This document shows positions 43,329-55,799 of a stretch of 64,000 nt of DNA, piece by piece. This DNA is from Zhengitettix transpicula. Lineage: Eukaryota > Arthropoda > Insecta > Orthoptera > Tetrigidae. Under the pieces are notes generated by a model. The model was given only the letters and a program-made list of their open reading frames with translations. It was not told where the DNA came from and ran no database searches. A program made the translations under genes and the position numbers. Positions within the stretch are counted from its first letter, which is position 1, and every line of letters begins with the position of its first letter. The stretch is from NCBI GenBank assembly GCA_037074705.1, contig CM073590.1:97120447-97184446 (forward strand). Direction: 5' to 3'.

Positions 43329-43535
43329 TCAGATGTTTAATGGCATATCGTGCCTGAACAGGAAGGTAATACCTATGTTACCGGTGTCCCCACGTCCAAA
43401 GAGGCGGCTTCCCCTCGTTCCTCCGTCGTCTTCATGTAGGTGTCTGACTTGTTCGTCTGGCATACGTAATAAACACTTCGTTCCAAGGAGATACGGCGAT
43501 GTGCTTTTTCTTGTCAGAGAGTTCACTAGGTAACA
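43329..43535 (-). other. Exon-like ORF, minus strand (B)
   Basis: An open frame from a weak TACCTAG acceptor to TGA, with AATAAAATAAA about 75 nt downstream (43249-43259). It contains SPYLLGTKCLLRMPDEQVRH. No recognised domain. Same acceptor phase as the neighbouring candidates. Confidence 0.22.
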
Positions 43536-44175
43536 CTATAAGGCTGGGCCTGCAGTTATAAATAATTACAACACGATAAGTTATATGTTTAAGTGTGACA
43601 AGTAAATTATATATCTATCACATATAAGTGGATATATGGCTTAAGAAGAATTAAACTATTAGTAGATGGGGAGGAAGTGGTCGGTCAAAGTAGCCTGGGT
43701 ATGAAGGTCTGGAGATGCTTACAGAAAGTATCTATAGCAAACATGAGGAGGGTAAGAATACTTTAAATTTGTTTTTCTATACAGCATAATTAATCGGTTG
43801 AATAGCGGTAGGGTTGAAGAGCTATTCTCTATGGTTCGTATTGTGAATTTAGCGCGGTGGAGAGCGAGTATAAAATCAATAATATATATTTTTTTATTTA
43901 TGGAACTTCTTGGGGGGCCGGAGCCAGTTGTATCAGCCTTTTTGTGGCCTCTAGTAGAAGGCCGTATGCGTTTAGAAGAGTCGCCGGACCAGATGAGATG
44001 TAGGGTTACGAGTCAACAACCGATAGCTTGGATCCATCAGAAGTTTAAGTATTTTCTTATGGCAGTCATTAGACGTAAAGCGTTGCCCTTATCTGCCGGC
44101 AAACACATTATATCTGCATTATTGCGCATCTTGCTTTGCTGATTCTGCGACAAACTTCTTGTTTTATTTCTTGTA

Positions 44176-44465
44176 CTACTTCCGATGGAAGGATCGATCC
44201 AGATGCGTGGAAAGTATAGTGCGTCCAAAGAAGTCCAATTCCCGATGAACATGATGGGTTCGTACTCTAACCAGTGCCATGCTAGTTCTAGTTAATATCC
44301 TGCGAACGGCTGGAGTATAAACTACGTAACGATGTTCTGTGAATCTTGGTGTCTTGGTTCCGACAACGTCGCGCAATAATCGCTGTTTGACACGGGTGGA
44401 AACCCGAGAACGTTTTCTTAAGCCCTTCAGATTGTTTTCACCTGGCATATTAGTCTGACTCGCTT
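44176..44465 (-). other. Exon-like ORF, minus strand (A), with poly(A) signal
   Basis: A strong acceptor (ten T followed by GTTTTAG) precedes a frame of about 96 codons ending in TAG, with AATAAA only 8 nt later (44163-44168). The product is basic (GLRKRSRVSTRVKQRLLRD, FTEHRYVVYTPAVRRIL) and has no domain I recognise. It requires an upstream exon ending in phase 1; the minus-strand exon-like segment at 59366-59301 would fit. The strongest of the minus-strand candidates between 40 and 45 kb, but still unproven. Confidence 0.35.
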
Positions 44466-45026
44466 CTAAAACAAAAAAAAAAGTTTACGTTGTAGTATAC
44501 CCCCCCCCCCCCAAAAAAAAAATAATGCCGTAAGACATTAAGGAATGAAAATGTATATGCTTGTTTTGCAGTTTCTACACCACTATAATTTAATGTTTCA
44601 AGTTTCATTCATTATCTACAGAAGGCATTAGCATTTTAAATTCGGAAATTAAGAGTGAAAAAATTAAACTAAAGTGGAGAAAGGTAGGTAATGTAACGAC
44701 AGGAAGGAATGTCGCCGTTTCAAGTAATACTCTTCAAAAATTTGGGAGACTTCATTTGGAGTACAAGCAATTCTTACACAGTTATACACATAATTCTACC
44801 ATAGTTAGCAGGGTGGTTGTCGATTTCTTGCGGTTGAGTAATAATGGGCTGACTGGTCCTGAAAAGAAACTAAATATTAACACATACAAGATTTGGTATT
44901 AATACTTTTAAGAAAAGAATAACAAATAGTTTGTCTTATAATGTTATCGTACACAGAAAATAGCTGACCAGACTTAATTAATTTATTCTGATACGATGTA
45001 TCTCATATGTATATATATATATATAT

Positions 45027-46404
45027 TGTAATATACGAACGGGTGTCTAAATAAAAAGATTAATATTTATAAACAACAAACAATTTTATTTTAATTTTTT
45101 GAACACTTATACAATTTTAAAAACATATCTCTTATTCTCTCAAAGTTCTTAACTGGGTTTGATAACGGCAGAACATTTAAACATAATCAAAGAACATAGA
45201 ATTTAGCTTTAAATTAAAAAGAAATATTTATTCGTCTAGACATAGACGAAATTAATTATCGACGAACTTATTCTACAAGATTGATTTTAAATTTAAAGAG
45301 TTTATTTTATTAACACAAAAGAAAAGAACGATTTCTGACTTTATCTTTTAATTCGGTTTACATATATGAATACCATGAAATTTTAACTTACGATTACTCA
45401 GGAAAATTTGGCTCGTTCGTACACACACATATAAGTATATAACTTATATACTGGCCGTTTTAATCACTGATTCTAATAAACACTGTTGGTTTGACAAAAG
45501 TTGGTTCTCCGTTCGTTAAGGAAATATCACTTGCTCGTTCTGAGGATTACTAGACGCTGGATGCAGTGTCCTGGTCTCCTACAATCGAAGACAGTGGTCT
45601 AATTTTGAGATTAGAATAGATTATACTTCAGCATACAAAATGTTTATCGATGAATATTTGGCTATTTCTCTCGCAGACTGCAACTTATAACACATTCTCC
45701 TCTCTTAAACGATGTCTCTCTGAGTCATATTCTCCAGCTTCGGTGATCGCCGAATAACTCTCTCACGGACCCTCTCTTGAACACATTCACTATCTTCGGT
45801 GGTCGCAGAATAACTAACCATCACGTCCACCAGCTTCGGTGATCGCAGCACGACTAACTCCTCAAAAGCTTATCTCCTCCCTTATATCCTACCAGTCTCT
45901 TCCTTTGTCCATTGTTCCAAAACTTCGTCGCAAATGCCAGTTGACAGATTCTTCCATTATCCCGAGATTTACATTATGCAGCTGCAGTTCCGTAGTCAGC
46001 AAATTGCTAACTACTTCGTCATGTCCAAAGCCGACAATCGAGACAGGACCCGTAATTACTTTGGGTAGGACTCATTTGTCTTCTCATCCCCACACGCGCG
46101 TGCATGGTTCCAAATTCTCCAGATCACACACCCAGTATTCTCAAGACGAAGAAATACTCAGTCCTAAATAAACACGTTGCAAAACTGCCCCTCCAACAGT
46201 CCATACCATCAATCAGACACAATGCCTCACTTAACAAGCATTACATTGTGCCCCAGATTTAGTTTGAAAAAGGCCACACGCACGTGCACGGTTCCGAATT
46301 CTCAAGACCAGTGTTTCCAATAACCTAAATAAATACGTTACAAAAATTGCCCCTCCCACAGTCCAGACTATCCATCCGAAACAATTCCTCACTTAACAGT
46401 CATT

Positions 46405-46407
<3 letters not shown>
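45027..46407 (+). mobile_element. LTR-like unit 1
   Basis: Begins TGTAATATACG and ends TCATTACA, flanked by (AT)n on both sides; TG...CA ends with a short TGTAAT/ATTACA inverted repeat are typical of LTRs. It contains AACTGGGTTTGATAA at 45151. Internally a CTTCGGTGATCGC motif repeats three times (45.73-45.85 kb), and the last 330 bp is a tandem duplication (CACACGC.CGTGCA...CTTAACA.). No PBS, polypurine tract or protein ORF is attached, so it would be a solo LTR. Confidence 0.6.
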
Positions 46408-46439
<32 letters not shown>

Positions 46440-46442
<3 letters not shown>

Positions 46443-47499
46443 AATAACCAAACAAACAATTAATAATTTATTTGTTCACGTTGTGGTAGCTATTTAATGT
46501 AATAATTAAATATGATGGGTTAAAATAAATAAAAAGCTTATGAACAATTAACAAACAAAAATATTTATTTTGTTTTGTGGCATTCAAAGAATAAAAGATA
46601 ATTACAAACAAAATTTGAAATCGGTTCTCTCAGGGCCTTTACTGGGTTTGATGATTAGGACACGATAAAAGTAGAATTTGACTAATTAACAGTTCAAATA
46701 TTATTTGCTTAAAATTAAAACAATAAGTCGATCAATGAAAGAAAACTAGAAGAAAGCGAACGAACGAACGAAATCTGACTCTTTCCTTTAATTAGCGTTT
46801 ACAATATTATCACAGTTTTGGTTTTTGTTACTTACATACTGTTTGGCTGGTACCAGCATTCTCTGTAGCTTCAGAAGTACACTATTGCAAAATTTTACAC
46901 TGATTCTAAATGTCGACTCACAGATTCTACACTATTTGAATCGAAATGGAATTTCTTGGTTCCCAGGAACTCGGATGATCCTCCTAATTATCAGTTATCT
47001 GATGTCTGCTTGCCTTACAGGAATCTTACGAGTTGCTTATTTATTAGTCTTTTAATGATTTGGATTTAAACTGCAACGTAGCTCAGTGAAGATTTGTTTT
47101 AAATGTTTGTTCTTTCGTGGCTGGTCCTAAATGTAGACTCTGCTATTCCGCTCCTTGCTGCTGACCGAAACTAACTTTACTTTTAAATACTTTAGATCGT
47201 CTCGGCCACTTGCTGTCCTTTCTGGCTGCTGACTCAAAACTTCATCCGTCTACATCAATCTTTCGGCACCAACTCACCAGGTTTTATTACTTGTTCCGTA
47301 CTTCGCAATCTTTCGGCACCAACTAACTATCCTAGTGCCTCTCGAGTTTGAGCTCGCATTTCCATTTCGGCATTTTCTCAAAGCAACAGAGCTCAGTGCT
47401 ATTGTCGCTTTTTGTCGCTCAAAATACCGGTAACAATTTATTCGCTAACAATTTAATTTCTAATACAAACAATTAATGACCTAATCTATTGGCATTACA
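46440..47499 (+). mobile_element. LTR-like unit 2
   Basis: Starts TGTAATAACCA after a 32-bp (AT)n junction with unit 1 and ends GGCATTACA. It contains CTCAGGGCCTTTACTGGGTTTGAT near 46630 and AAATCTGACTCTTTCC near 46770, both shared with the other units. No coding region. Confidence 0.6.
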
Positions 47500-47509
47500 A
47501 TATATATAT

Positions 47510-48389
47510 TGTAATAATTAAATAATGGCGTCTTTTAAAATAAAAAGATTATTAAGGGAAAACAATTAAACAAATTTATTAACAATTTTAAATACACAAT
47601 AATATTTGGGATCTCAGGGTCTTAAACTGGGTTTGATAAATGGGTCAATTTATACAATCAAAATTACATTTACCTTTTATGGAAGTTAATGCGTCTGAAA
47701 CATAGACGAAATTTGTTGTGGAAGAAATATTACTACAGCTTGAATTTAAACAGTATTAAATTTCATCAGGAATTAACGATCTCATTTTATCGATAATTAA
47801 CTAATTAAAATTAAAGAACGATCTGACTTTTATCTTTTAAAAACGGTTTACAATATGATTTTAAAGTTTTTCTACTTACGGCCGCCCAGGTCTCATTTTA
47901 GGTTTTTCGTGTACAAAATTTGGGGATATCACTAATTCTAATACTCACAGATTCTAAATGTTCACAAATTCTAATTGGCGTAGTTTTGTTAGTTAGTCTA
48001 ACACAAACTGGTAGATTCTCGATGCTTTGCTGCAGCCTGGATTTGCAGATCTCGTGACTTTAGTTGGAAATGTACTTCATTGGTTTGTCTATGGCCAGCA
48101 GGTTGAATTTATGCTCGGCCACCGATTACAACATTAGTTTCACTCTCTCCTTCCCGACTGCAAAACTTTTTATAACCTGAATTTTCTGGTCTTTACACCT
48201 CGCTGTTCTATGCCCGACTGCCAAGCTTCGTCTCTTAAATTTTGAGCGCGTAAAATTCTCAGCCGATCGACAACAATACTTTCTTTGCCTTGCCGCCTTG
48301 TTGCGGCGTCCACTCTATATCCACTAATAATGAGTCCTCTACAATCCAACTTTCCAATTAGCACAATGTCTTAATTACCAATTACTACA
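47510..48389 (+). mobile_element. LTR-like unit 3
   Basis: Starts TGTAATAATTA after a 10-bp ATATATATAT junction with unit 2 and ends ATTACTACA. It contains CTCAGGGTCTTAAACTGGGTTTGAT near 47613 and AACGATCTGACTTTTATC near 47816. Immediately beyond the ATATATATT at its right end, the minus-strand Helitron begins. Confidence 0.6.
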
Positions 48390-51300
48390 ATATATATTGC
48401 CCGGAATGGCGTATATCCATAACCCCCAATTTGACTCATATTTCGGTTGCTTTTGCGTTATTTTTATGTAATGCACATCGCCTCCTATCCCTACATGTGC
48501 TCACCTCCCATGCTGAAAGGGGTTGAATTCATTGACGCCGAAAAAGTTTCCTTAATAAATCATATCGTCCGTTTAAACATTTTACAAAATATACACCCAC
48601 GTCCCCACTCTACTTTGGGTTAAACAAAAGTTGGATGTTTAAGTATGGTTTCAGAACGACAAGTTCTTAAATATGATGTATTTATGATGATAAATATGAT
48701 GTTACTTAAATTCAGAGATATCGATACCCCCGGATTTGATTCCAATCGTATTAGCGTTATTTTCATGTAACGCCCCACCAAAACGTCACCCCTAAGCTTG
48801 CTACCCTCCATGTCGGCATGGATTGAAATTATACTTAGAGAGCATCTATGAAAATAATATGAATTTAATTGACCCCGAAAATTGTTATTGCGACGCTAAT
48901 ATCGGCCGATTAACATGTTTTAGAAATACCACCCACGCTTGGGGGAGTTACACGGCAAGTTGAATGTAATAATTAACAGTGACATAAAAAACCTTGGATT
49001 CAACTCGAATCTCAATTGTTTTGCATAATGTTTAGTAGTGTCACACCCTTAAGGATTCTTCCGTCACAAACCCGAAAAGATTTAAAATTATACAAGGAGA
49101 ACATGTAGAGAGATATTATAAGGCTCATTGATCCCGAAATATATTTATTAGACGCAAAAATTGACCGTTTGCAAATTTTTACCCCTACCCAACACCATCA
49201 ACCATCACCCAATCCCCTCCCACCACCACTTACCCACGCTCATTGACCAGATTGTCTTAAATAAACTCAGCGAATTCCATATCCCTGGATTTTATTCCAT
49301 TTATTGCATGGGCATTATTTTGCTCTAACGCACCACCAAATATCACCCCTAGGCGTGATCGCCTCCTAAGTCCGAAAGTGGTTGATATTTTACACAAACA
49401 ACATAAAGACAAATATTCTGAATTGAATTGACTGCGAAAAATATTAAGCGCAAACATCGGCCGATAAACATGTTTGAGTAATTTCCACCCCCGATCACCC
49501 CCACTAATGGGGTTAAACGCAAATTTGAATGTCAAAATTAAAATAGGTGACATGCATAACCCATGATTCGACTCCAAACTCGAATATGTTTACGTTATTT
49601 TTATATGATACCACTCCATCCCCCAACCCTTAAGGGTGCACCACTCCCAAACATGAAAGAGGTGGATCTTATATGCAGAGAACATATAGTGAAATTTGAT
49701 GAATGCTGTTGATCTCGAATTATATTGATTCGACGCAAAAAACGGCCGGTTACCATGTTCAAAGTTTGTAGCCCCACCCTCCTCCACCCAGTCCCTCAAA
49801 CCCCCGCCAAATGCCACACACCCCCACGCATTGACCAGATAGTCATAATTAAATTAAGCGACATCCATAACCCCGATTTGACGCGAATATCGGTAGTTTT
49901 TGCGTTCATTTGATGAAACTCTTCTATCCCCTAAAGATCCACCGCTACCCATGATGAAAGGGGTTGAAATAATACACAAACAACATCAATAGAAATGAAA
50001 ACAACATAATGTATATAATAAATATTTATTCAACGCAAACATCTGCCGTGTTTGCATATTCCAAAATTTTCACCCAGACCACCCCAGCCTCCGGGGGTTA
50101 AATTCCAAGTTGAATGTCATAATTAAACTCGGTGACATACATAACCTTGGATTTGACTCCAATCTCAGGTTTATTCGCGTAATTTTCCTGTAAAGCATCT
50201 CCTCACCCGCCCCTAAGGGTGCTCCTTTACCATGCTCTATGGGGTCGAAATTATACTCAGACAACATTGCTAGAATCATTATCAACTCTTTGACCCCTAA
50301 AAATATTTATCCGACTCAAATTTCGGTTGTCGTAGGATGTTAGAATTTTTCAACCCACAGCGATCTCCCCTCTCACACTGAAAGGTGATAATATTTTACA
50401 AACATCGGTAGATATATTATTAGTGTCATTGACCTCGACAATTAATTATTTAGCTATAATATCGACCGCTTAACATAATAGAAAAATTCCACCACAACCC
50501 ACCCCGTCCACCCCCGCCCCTGGGGGTTAAATGGCCAATTGAATGTTATAATTAAACTCGGAAACATCCATACTCTTGGATTTTAGACCAATATCGATTG
50601 TATTCGTGATATTTTATTGTAGCGTTCCTCCAACCCCAACCCTTAGGGTGCTCCACTGATAAGCCCGAAAGGGGTTGAAACTATACTCAGCGAACATGTA
50701 GAGAAATTTTATGAATCTCATTACCGGAAAATATTTAGTCGTCGCAAAAATCGGCACATTAACATTTTTGACAATTTCCACCCCCGACCCTGGGAGGTTA
50801 ATTCTAAGTTGAATGTCATAATTAAACTAAGCAATATCCTTAACTTTGGGTTGGACTCCAGTCTCAGTTGTATTTGAGTTATTTTCTTGTAACGGACCTC
50901 CACTCCCACCCCTAGGGTGCTCCTTTCCCATGCCATAAAATGTTGAAATTTTACTCACATAAGTTGGTACAAACACTATTAATCACTTTTACCCCGAAAA
51001 TATTTATTTAAATATTATATTATATTATATTAAATATTGGACGTGTTAGCCTGTTTGAAGATTCCCACCCCTGACCACCCCCACTTGGGGGACTAAAACG
51101 GCAACTTGAATATCATATTTGAACTCACTGACAACCATAACCCTGGATTCGACTCCAATTCTCGATTGTGTTTGCGTTCTCTTTATATAAATCCACTCCA
51201 CCCCCATCCTTAAGGGTGCTCCACTCCAAATAATGAAATAGTTTAATATTAAATGGAACATGTAGAGAAATTTTATAAATCTCAGTCAACCAGAAAAGTA

Positions 51301-51854
51301 TTTATTCGACGCAAAGATCGACTGCTTAACATGTTTGAAAATTTCCACCAAGTCCACTACCCTTTGGGGAATTTAAACTGTAAGTTAAACGTCATAATTA
51401 AACACGGTGATAAATATAACTCCGTATTCGACTCCAAACTGGTATGTTAGCGTTTTTTTTATGTAATGCCACTCCACCCGCAACCCTTAAGGGTGTACCA
51501 CTCCCATGCCTGAAAGAGGTTGAAATTATACATAGAGAACATGTAGTGAAATTTTATGAATGTCATTGATTCATAATTATACTGATTCGACGCAATAATC
51601 GGCCGGTTAGTATGTTTGAAAATATCTTTCTCCGCCCACCCTCTCTCATCACCGCCAATTACCTCCCACTCCCTTGCGTTTCTCAGTTTGTCATAAATAG
51701 TCTCAGCGACACCCGTAGCACCTATTTGCCTCGAATATCGGCTGTTTATGGGTCAATTTTATGAAACGCACCTCCACCCCTAAGGACGCTCCCCTCCCAT
51801 GCCGAAAAATTATACACTATCAACATCAGTATAAATCTTATAAATAAAAAAGAG

Positions 51855-51923
51855 TGTATGTATGTTTGTATGTTTGTATGTTTGTTTGTATGTTTGTTTG
51901 TATGTTTGTATGTTTGTATGTTC
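51855..51923 (+). repeat. TATGTTTG minisatellite at Helitron head
   Basis: About eight imperfect TATGTTTG units directly after the conserved ATAAATAAAAAAGAGTG head of the younger Helitron. Confidence 0.85.
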
Positions 51924-52100
51924 GTTATACAAATCTACACCGGTAGAGCAAATTTCACCAAATTTCGTACACGTGTTCTTTACGACCAGGAAACAAACAC
52001 TGTCGGGGTGAGACATGTCTACCACCCCCAGAAGTGGGAGTGCACGGGGGTTGAAATATTTAAACATGCTAAAACAGCCGATATTTTAGTCGGATAATAA

Positions 52101-52942
52101 TTTTTAGGGGTCAAAGATATTTATAGTCTTTCCACTGATGATATCTGAATATAACTTTCAACCTCTACACCCTGGGGAAAGAGCACCCCTAGCGTTTGGG
52201 GTGGAGAGTACAAATCAACACCGCTAGAGCAAATTTCACCAAATTTCGTACACGGGTTCTTTGCGACCAGGAAAACAACACTGTCCGGGTGAGACGCGCC
52301 TACCACCCCCAGAAGCGGGGGTGGACGGGGGTGGAAATATTTGAACATGCTAAAACAGTCGATATTTCAGTCGGATTAATATTTTTAGGGGTCAAAGATA
52401 TTTATAGTCTTTCCACTGATGATATCTGAATATAATTTTCAACCTCTACAGCCTGGGGAAAGAGCACCCCTAGCGTTTTGGGTGGAGAATACAAATCTTT
52501 ACCGCAGGAGCAAATATCACCAAATTTCGTACACGGGTTCTTTGCGACCAGGAAAACAACACTGTCGGGGTGAGACGCGTCTGCCACCCCCAGAAGCGGG
52601 GGTGGACGGGGGTGGAAATATTTGAACATGCTAAAACAGTCGATATTTCAGTCGGATTAATATTTTTAGGGGTCAAAGATATTTATAGTCTTTCCACTGA
52701 TGATATCTGAATATAATTTTCAACCTCTACAGCCTGGGGAAAGAGCACCCCTAGCGTTTTGGGTGGAGAATACAAATCTTTACCGCTGGAGCAAATATCA
52801 CCAAATTTCGTACACGGGTTCTTTGCGACCAGGAAAACAACACTGTCGGGGTGAGATGCGTCTACCAACCCCAGAAGCGGGGGTGGACGGGGGTTGAAAT
52901 ACTTAAACATGCTGAAACTGCAGGTATTAGATTTGGATAAAT
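52101..52942 (+). repeat. Three tandem repeats of about 281 bp
   Basis: Units start ATTTTTAGGGGTCAAAGATA at 52101 and 52381 and at 52662 (280, 281 and 281 bp). Each contains CTTTCCACTGATGATATCTG, GGGAAAGAGCACCCCTAGCG, CACCAAATTTCGTACACGGG and CCCCAGAAGCGGGGGTGG. They are far more alike than the repeats in the older Helitron, so amplification is recent. Confidence 0.9.
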
Positions 52943-53493
52943 ATTTTCGGGGTCAAATATATTGATTGTGTTTCTACCGATGTTATCTGAATATAATATT
53001 CATCTCCTACGCCCTGGGAAAAGGGCACCCTTAGGGTTTGGGGTGGAGTTGCTTTACAGAAAAATAACGCGAATACAACCGAGTTTGGAGTCAAATCGAA
53101 GGTTATGGATGTCAGTGAGTTTACTTCGGATAAATATTTTTAATTGCCGATTTAACCCGAAAGGGTGGGGGTTGGAAGGGGAGATAAATAGTCAGTTCTT
53201 GCGCGTTCTTGGAGGAGAATTACGTGAATAATATTTCAACGGATGTTGTTAAAAAGATAAATCCCTTTAGACATTAGTGGTGAGCTTGGTTAGGGCTGGG
53301 GGTGAGAATTGTCTATTATTCTAAAAGTGCCAAAATGTTATGTGTTTATGGGTAAACTAGATTTATAGTGTTTCTACCGATGTGATATGAGTAAAAATTC
53401 AACCCTTTCCACCACAAAAAAGTAGCAGATTTAGGGGTGGTGTTGTTCATACTATTTTAACCGATGTTGTTTCCATTAATAACGACGTTTAAT

Positions 53494-53575
53494 TTTATAA
53501 ATAAAAATGAGTGTATGTATGTATGTTTGTATGTTTGTATATTTGTATGTTTGTATATTTGTATGTTCGTTATAC
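53494..53575 (+). repeat. Second Helitron head with minisatellite
   Basis: TTATAAATAAAAATGAGTGT followed by TATGTTTG/TATATTTG units, and then the same CTACACCGCTGGAG block as at 51.94 kb. Either an internal duplication or a nested start without the terminal TC. Confidence 0.75.
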
Positions 53576-54120
53576 AAATCTACACCGCTGGAGAAAATTT
53601 CACCAAATTTCGTACACGTGTTCTTTGCGACAAGGAAACAAACACTGTCGGGGTAAGACGCGTCTACCACCTCCAGAATCGGGGGCGGACGGTGGTTGAA
53701 ATATTTAAACATGCTAAAACAGTCGATATTTCATTCGGATAAATATTTTTAGGGGTCACAGATATGGATAGTGTTTCTACCGACTGTTGGGGTGAGACGC
53801 GTCTACCATCCCCAGAAGCGGGTCGGGATTATCAGTAGAGCACTTTTAGGTGTTGGGTGGAGGAACGCTGCAATAAAATAACGCGAATACAACCGAGATT
53901 GGAGTAAAATCCAAGGTTATGGATGTTGTCCAGTTCAATTATAGCATCAAATTGCCCATTTAGCCCCGAGAGGCGGGAGTGGATGGGATGGAAATTTTCT
54001 AACATGTTAAATCATCGATATTAGCGTGGAATAAATAAATGCCGGGACCATTGACGTTGATAGTATTTCTACCGATGTTGTTTGTAGGCATGATAGGGGT
54101 GGGGCTGGAGGGGATTTCCT

Positions 54121-54729
54121 TGAAAATAACGGCAAAACAACCGAGATTCGAGTCAAATCGAAGGTAATGGATGTCCCTGAATTTATTTATGACAATCTGG
54201 ACAACGCGCGGGTATCGGCTGGGTTGGGATGAGTTGACCGGCTGTTTTTTGCGTCGATTAAATATATTTCGGGATGAATTACATTAATAAAATTTCCCTA
54301 CATGTTCTCTGTGTATAATTTCAACCCCTTTCGGACTCATAAGGGTGCACATTTAAGGGTGGGCGTGAAGTAGCATTACATAAAAAGAAACCAGAAACTA
54401 TCGGGATTGTCACTGAGTTTAATTAATTTCCTTGAAAATAACGGGAAAACAACCGAGATTCGAGTCAAATCGAAGGTAATGGATGTCGCTGAATTTATTT
54501 ATGACAATCTGGACAACGCGCGGGTATCGGCTGGGTTGGGATGAGTTGACGGGCTGTTTTTTGCGTCAATTAAATATATTTCGGGATGAATTAGATTAAT
54601 AAAATTTCCCTACATGTTCTCTGTGTATAATTTCAGCCCCTTTCGGACTCGGAAGGGTGCACCCTTAAGGGTTGGCGTGGAAGTAGCATTAGATAAAAAT
54701 AAACCAGAAACTATTGTCACTGAGTTTAA
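54121..54729 (+). repeat. Tandem duplication of 312 bp
   Basis: TGAAAATAACGG starts at 54121 and again at 54433. Shared landmarks include ACAACCGAGATTCGAGTCAA, GACAACGCGCGGGTATCGGC and CCTACATGTTCTCTGTGTAT. The copies differ at a modest number of positions. Confidence 0.85.
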
Positions 54730-55799
54730 TTATGACATTAAACTTGACCGTTTAAGTCCCCGAAGCGGGAGTGGTCGGGGGTGAAAAATTTCAAACATGT
54801 TAAACGGCCGATATTTGCGATAATTATTTCCTGGGGTTAATTACTTTGATAGTATTTATACCGATGTTGTTTGTGTATAATTTAACCCCTGTGTGGGGAG
54901 CAAGCTTAGGGGTGGCGTGGAGGTACGTTAAATAAAATCCCGCAAAAACAACCGAGATTCGAATCAATTCCGAGACTATGAATGTCGCTGAATCTAATTG
55001 TGACAACCTGGGTAACGCGACGGGTTTGGGAGGTGTTGGGCGGGGGAATAAATTTTCAGACAATGTAATCGGCCGATTTTTGCGTGGAATACATTCTTTT
55101 TCATTATCGCATATTTGTGGGGGTGGTCATATTCTAACATGTAAAAACGGCCGATATATTTAGTCAATGACTTCATCCCCCTTCGGCATGGGAGGTTAGC
55201 ACATTTAGGGATAGGGTTCGAGGAGCTTTACATAAAAATAGCGCAAAAAGTAACCAAAATTGGAGTCTTATGGATGGTTATAGATAAATGACATCTCGGG
55301 CAACGCCGGGCACCCAGCTAGTACAATCAATATAATTAAACCTGAAAAATATTTATTCAACGAAAATATCTGCCGTGTTGGCATGTTCAAAAATTTCCAC
55401 CCCTCTCATCCCTGCCCCTGGGGGTCACATACCAAGTTTAATGTCATAATTAAACTCAGTGACATCCATAACCTTGGATTTCAGTCCAATCTCAGTTGTA
55501 TTTGCGTTATTTTCCTGTAAATCATCTCCACCCCCAGCCATAAGGGTGTCCTTTTTCCAGGGTGTAAGGGATGAAAATTACATTGAGATAACATCGGTAG
55601 AAACACTATCAATCTCTTTGACCCCTAAAAATATTTATGCGACTCAAATATCGGTTGCTTTTACATGTTCGAATGTTTCCACCTCCGTATTCCCTCACGC
55701 GTCTCACCCCGTCAGTGTTTGTCTCCTGGTCGCAAAGAACACGTGTACTAAATTTGGTTATATTTGCTCCACGGTAAACACTTTACATAAATTTAATTT

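Larger units (their letters stand above)
51836..55321 (+). mobile_element. Younger non-autonomous Helitron
   Basis: Starts TC (51836) after an A and ends CGGGCAACGCCGGGCACCCAG followed by CTAG (55318-55321) and a T. These are the Helitron hallmarks: 5' TC, GC-rich potential hairpin before 3' CTRR, and insertion between A and T. Downstream of the start lie a TGTTTGTA minisatellite, then a CTACACCG.T.GAGCAAATTTCACC block, tandem repeats and a second internal head at about 53494. No protein is encoded. It sits exactly inside the older minus-strand Helitron. Confidence 0.82.
48396..55795 (-). mobile_element. Older Helitron-like element, split by a younger one
   Basis: A minus-strand element built from diverged 300-370 bp repeats (ATTGACCCCGAAAATATTTATT..GACGCAAA, CGGCCG.TTAACATGTT, TCCACCCCCGACC, GTGACATCCATAACC...). 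It occupies 48396-51835 and 55322-55795. Its 3' end (at 48396) reads CGGGCAA on the minus strand, so the terminal CGCCGGG...CTAG is missing. Its 5' side near 55.7-55.8 kb has the ACACGTGTTCTTTGCGACC block that also opens the younger copy. No Rep/helicase ORF: non-autonomous. Confidence 0.75.

Noticed and set aside
39900..44470. BTB/FLYWCH (mod(mdg4)-like) alternative terminal exon cluster
   Set aside because: The common-phase minus-strand ORFs suggested it, but no complete FLYWCH or C2H2 pattern (W.C, C..C, H.H) can be read and no BTB exon is present.
42135..44515. G and C homopolymers as regulatory quadruplexes
   Set aside because: Length and context suggest low complexity or assembly noise; no gene start nearby.
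52101..52942. Regular direct repeats resembling a CRISPR array
   Set aside because: Period of 281 bp without short repeats and unique spacers, inside a Helitron in an animal genome.
51810..53742. Frames repeated in the Helitron modules (MFKYF.PR.., ISEYNFQPL..)
   Set aside because: Open only because the modules repeat; opposite strands are equally open and no Rep/helicase motif appears.
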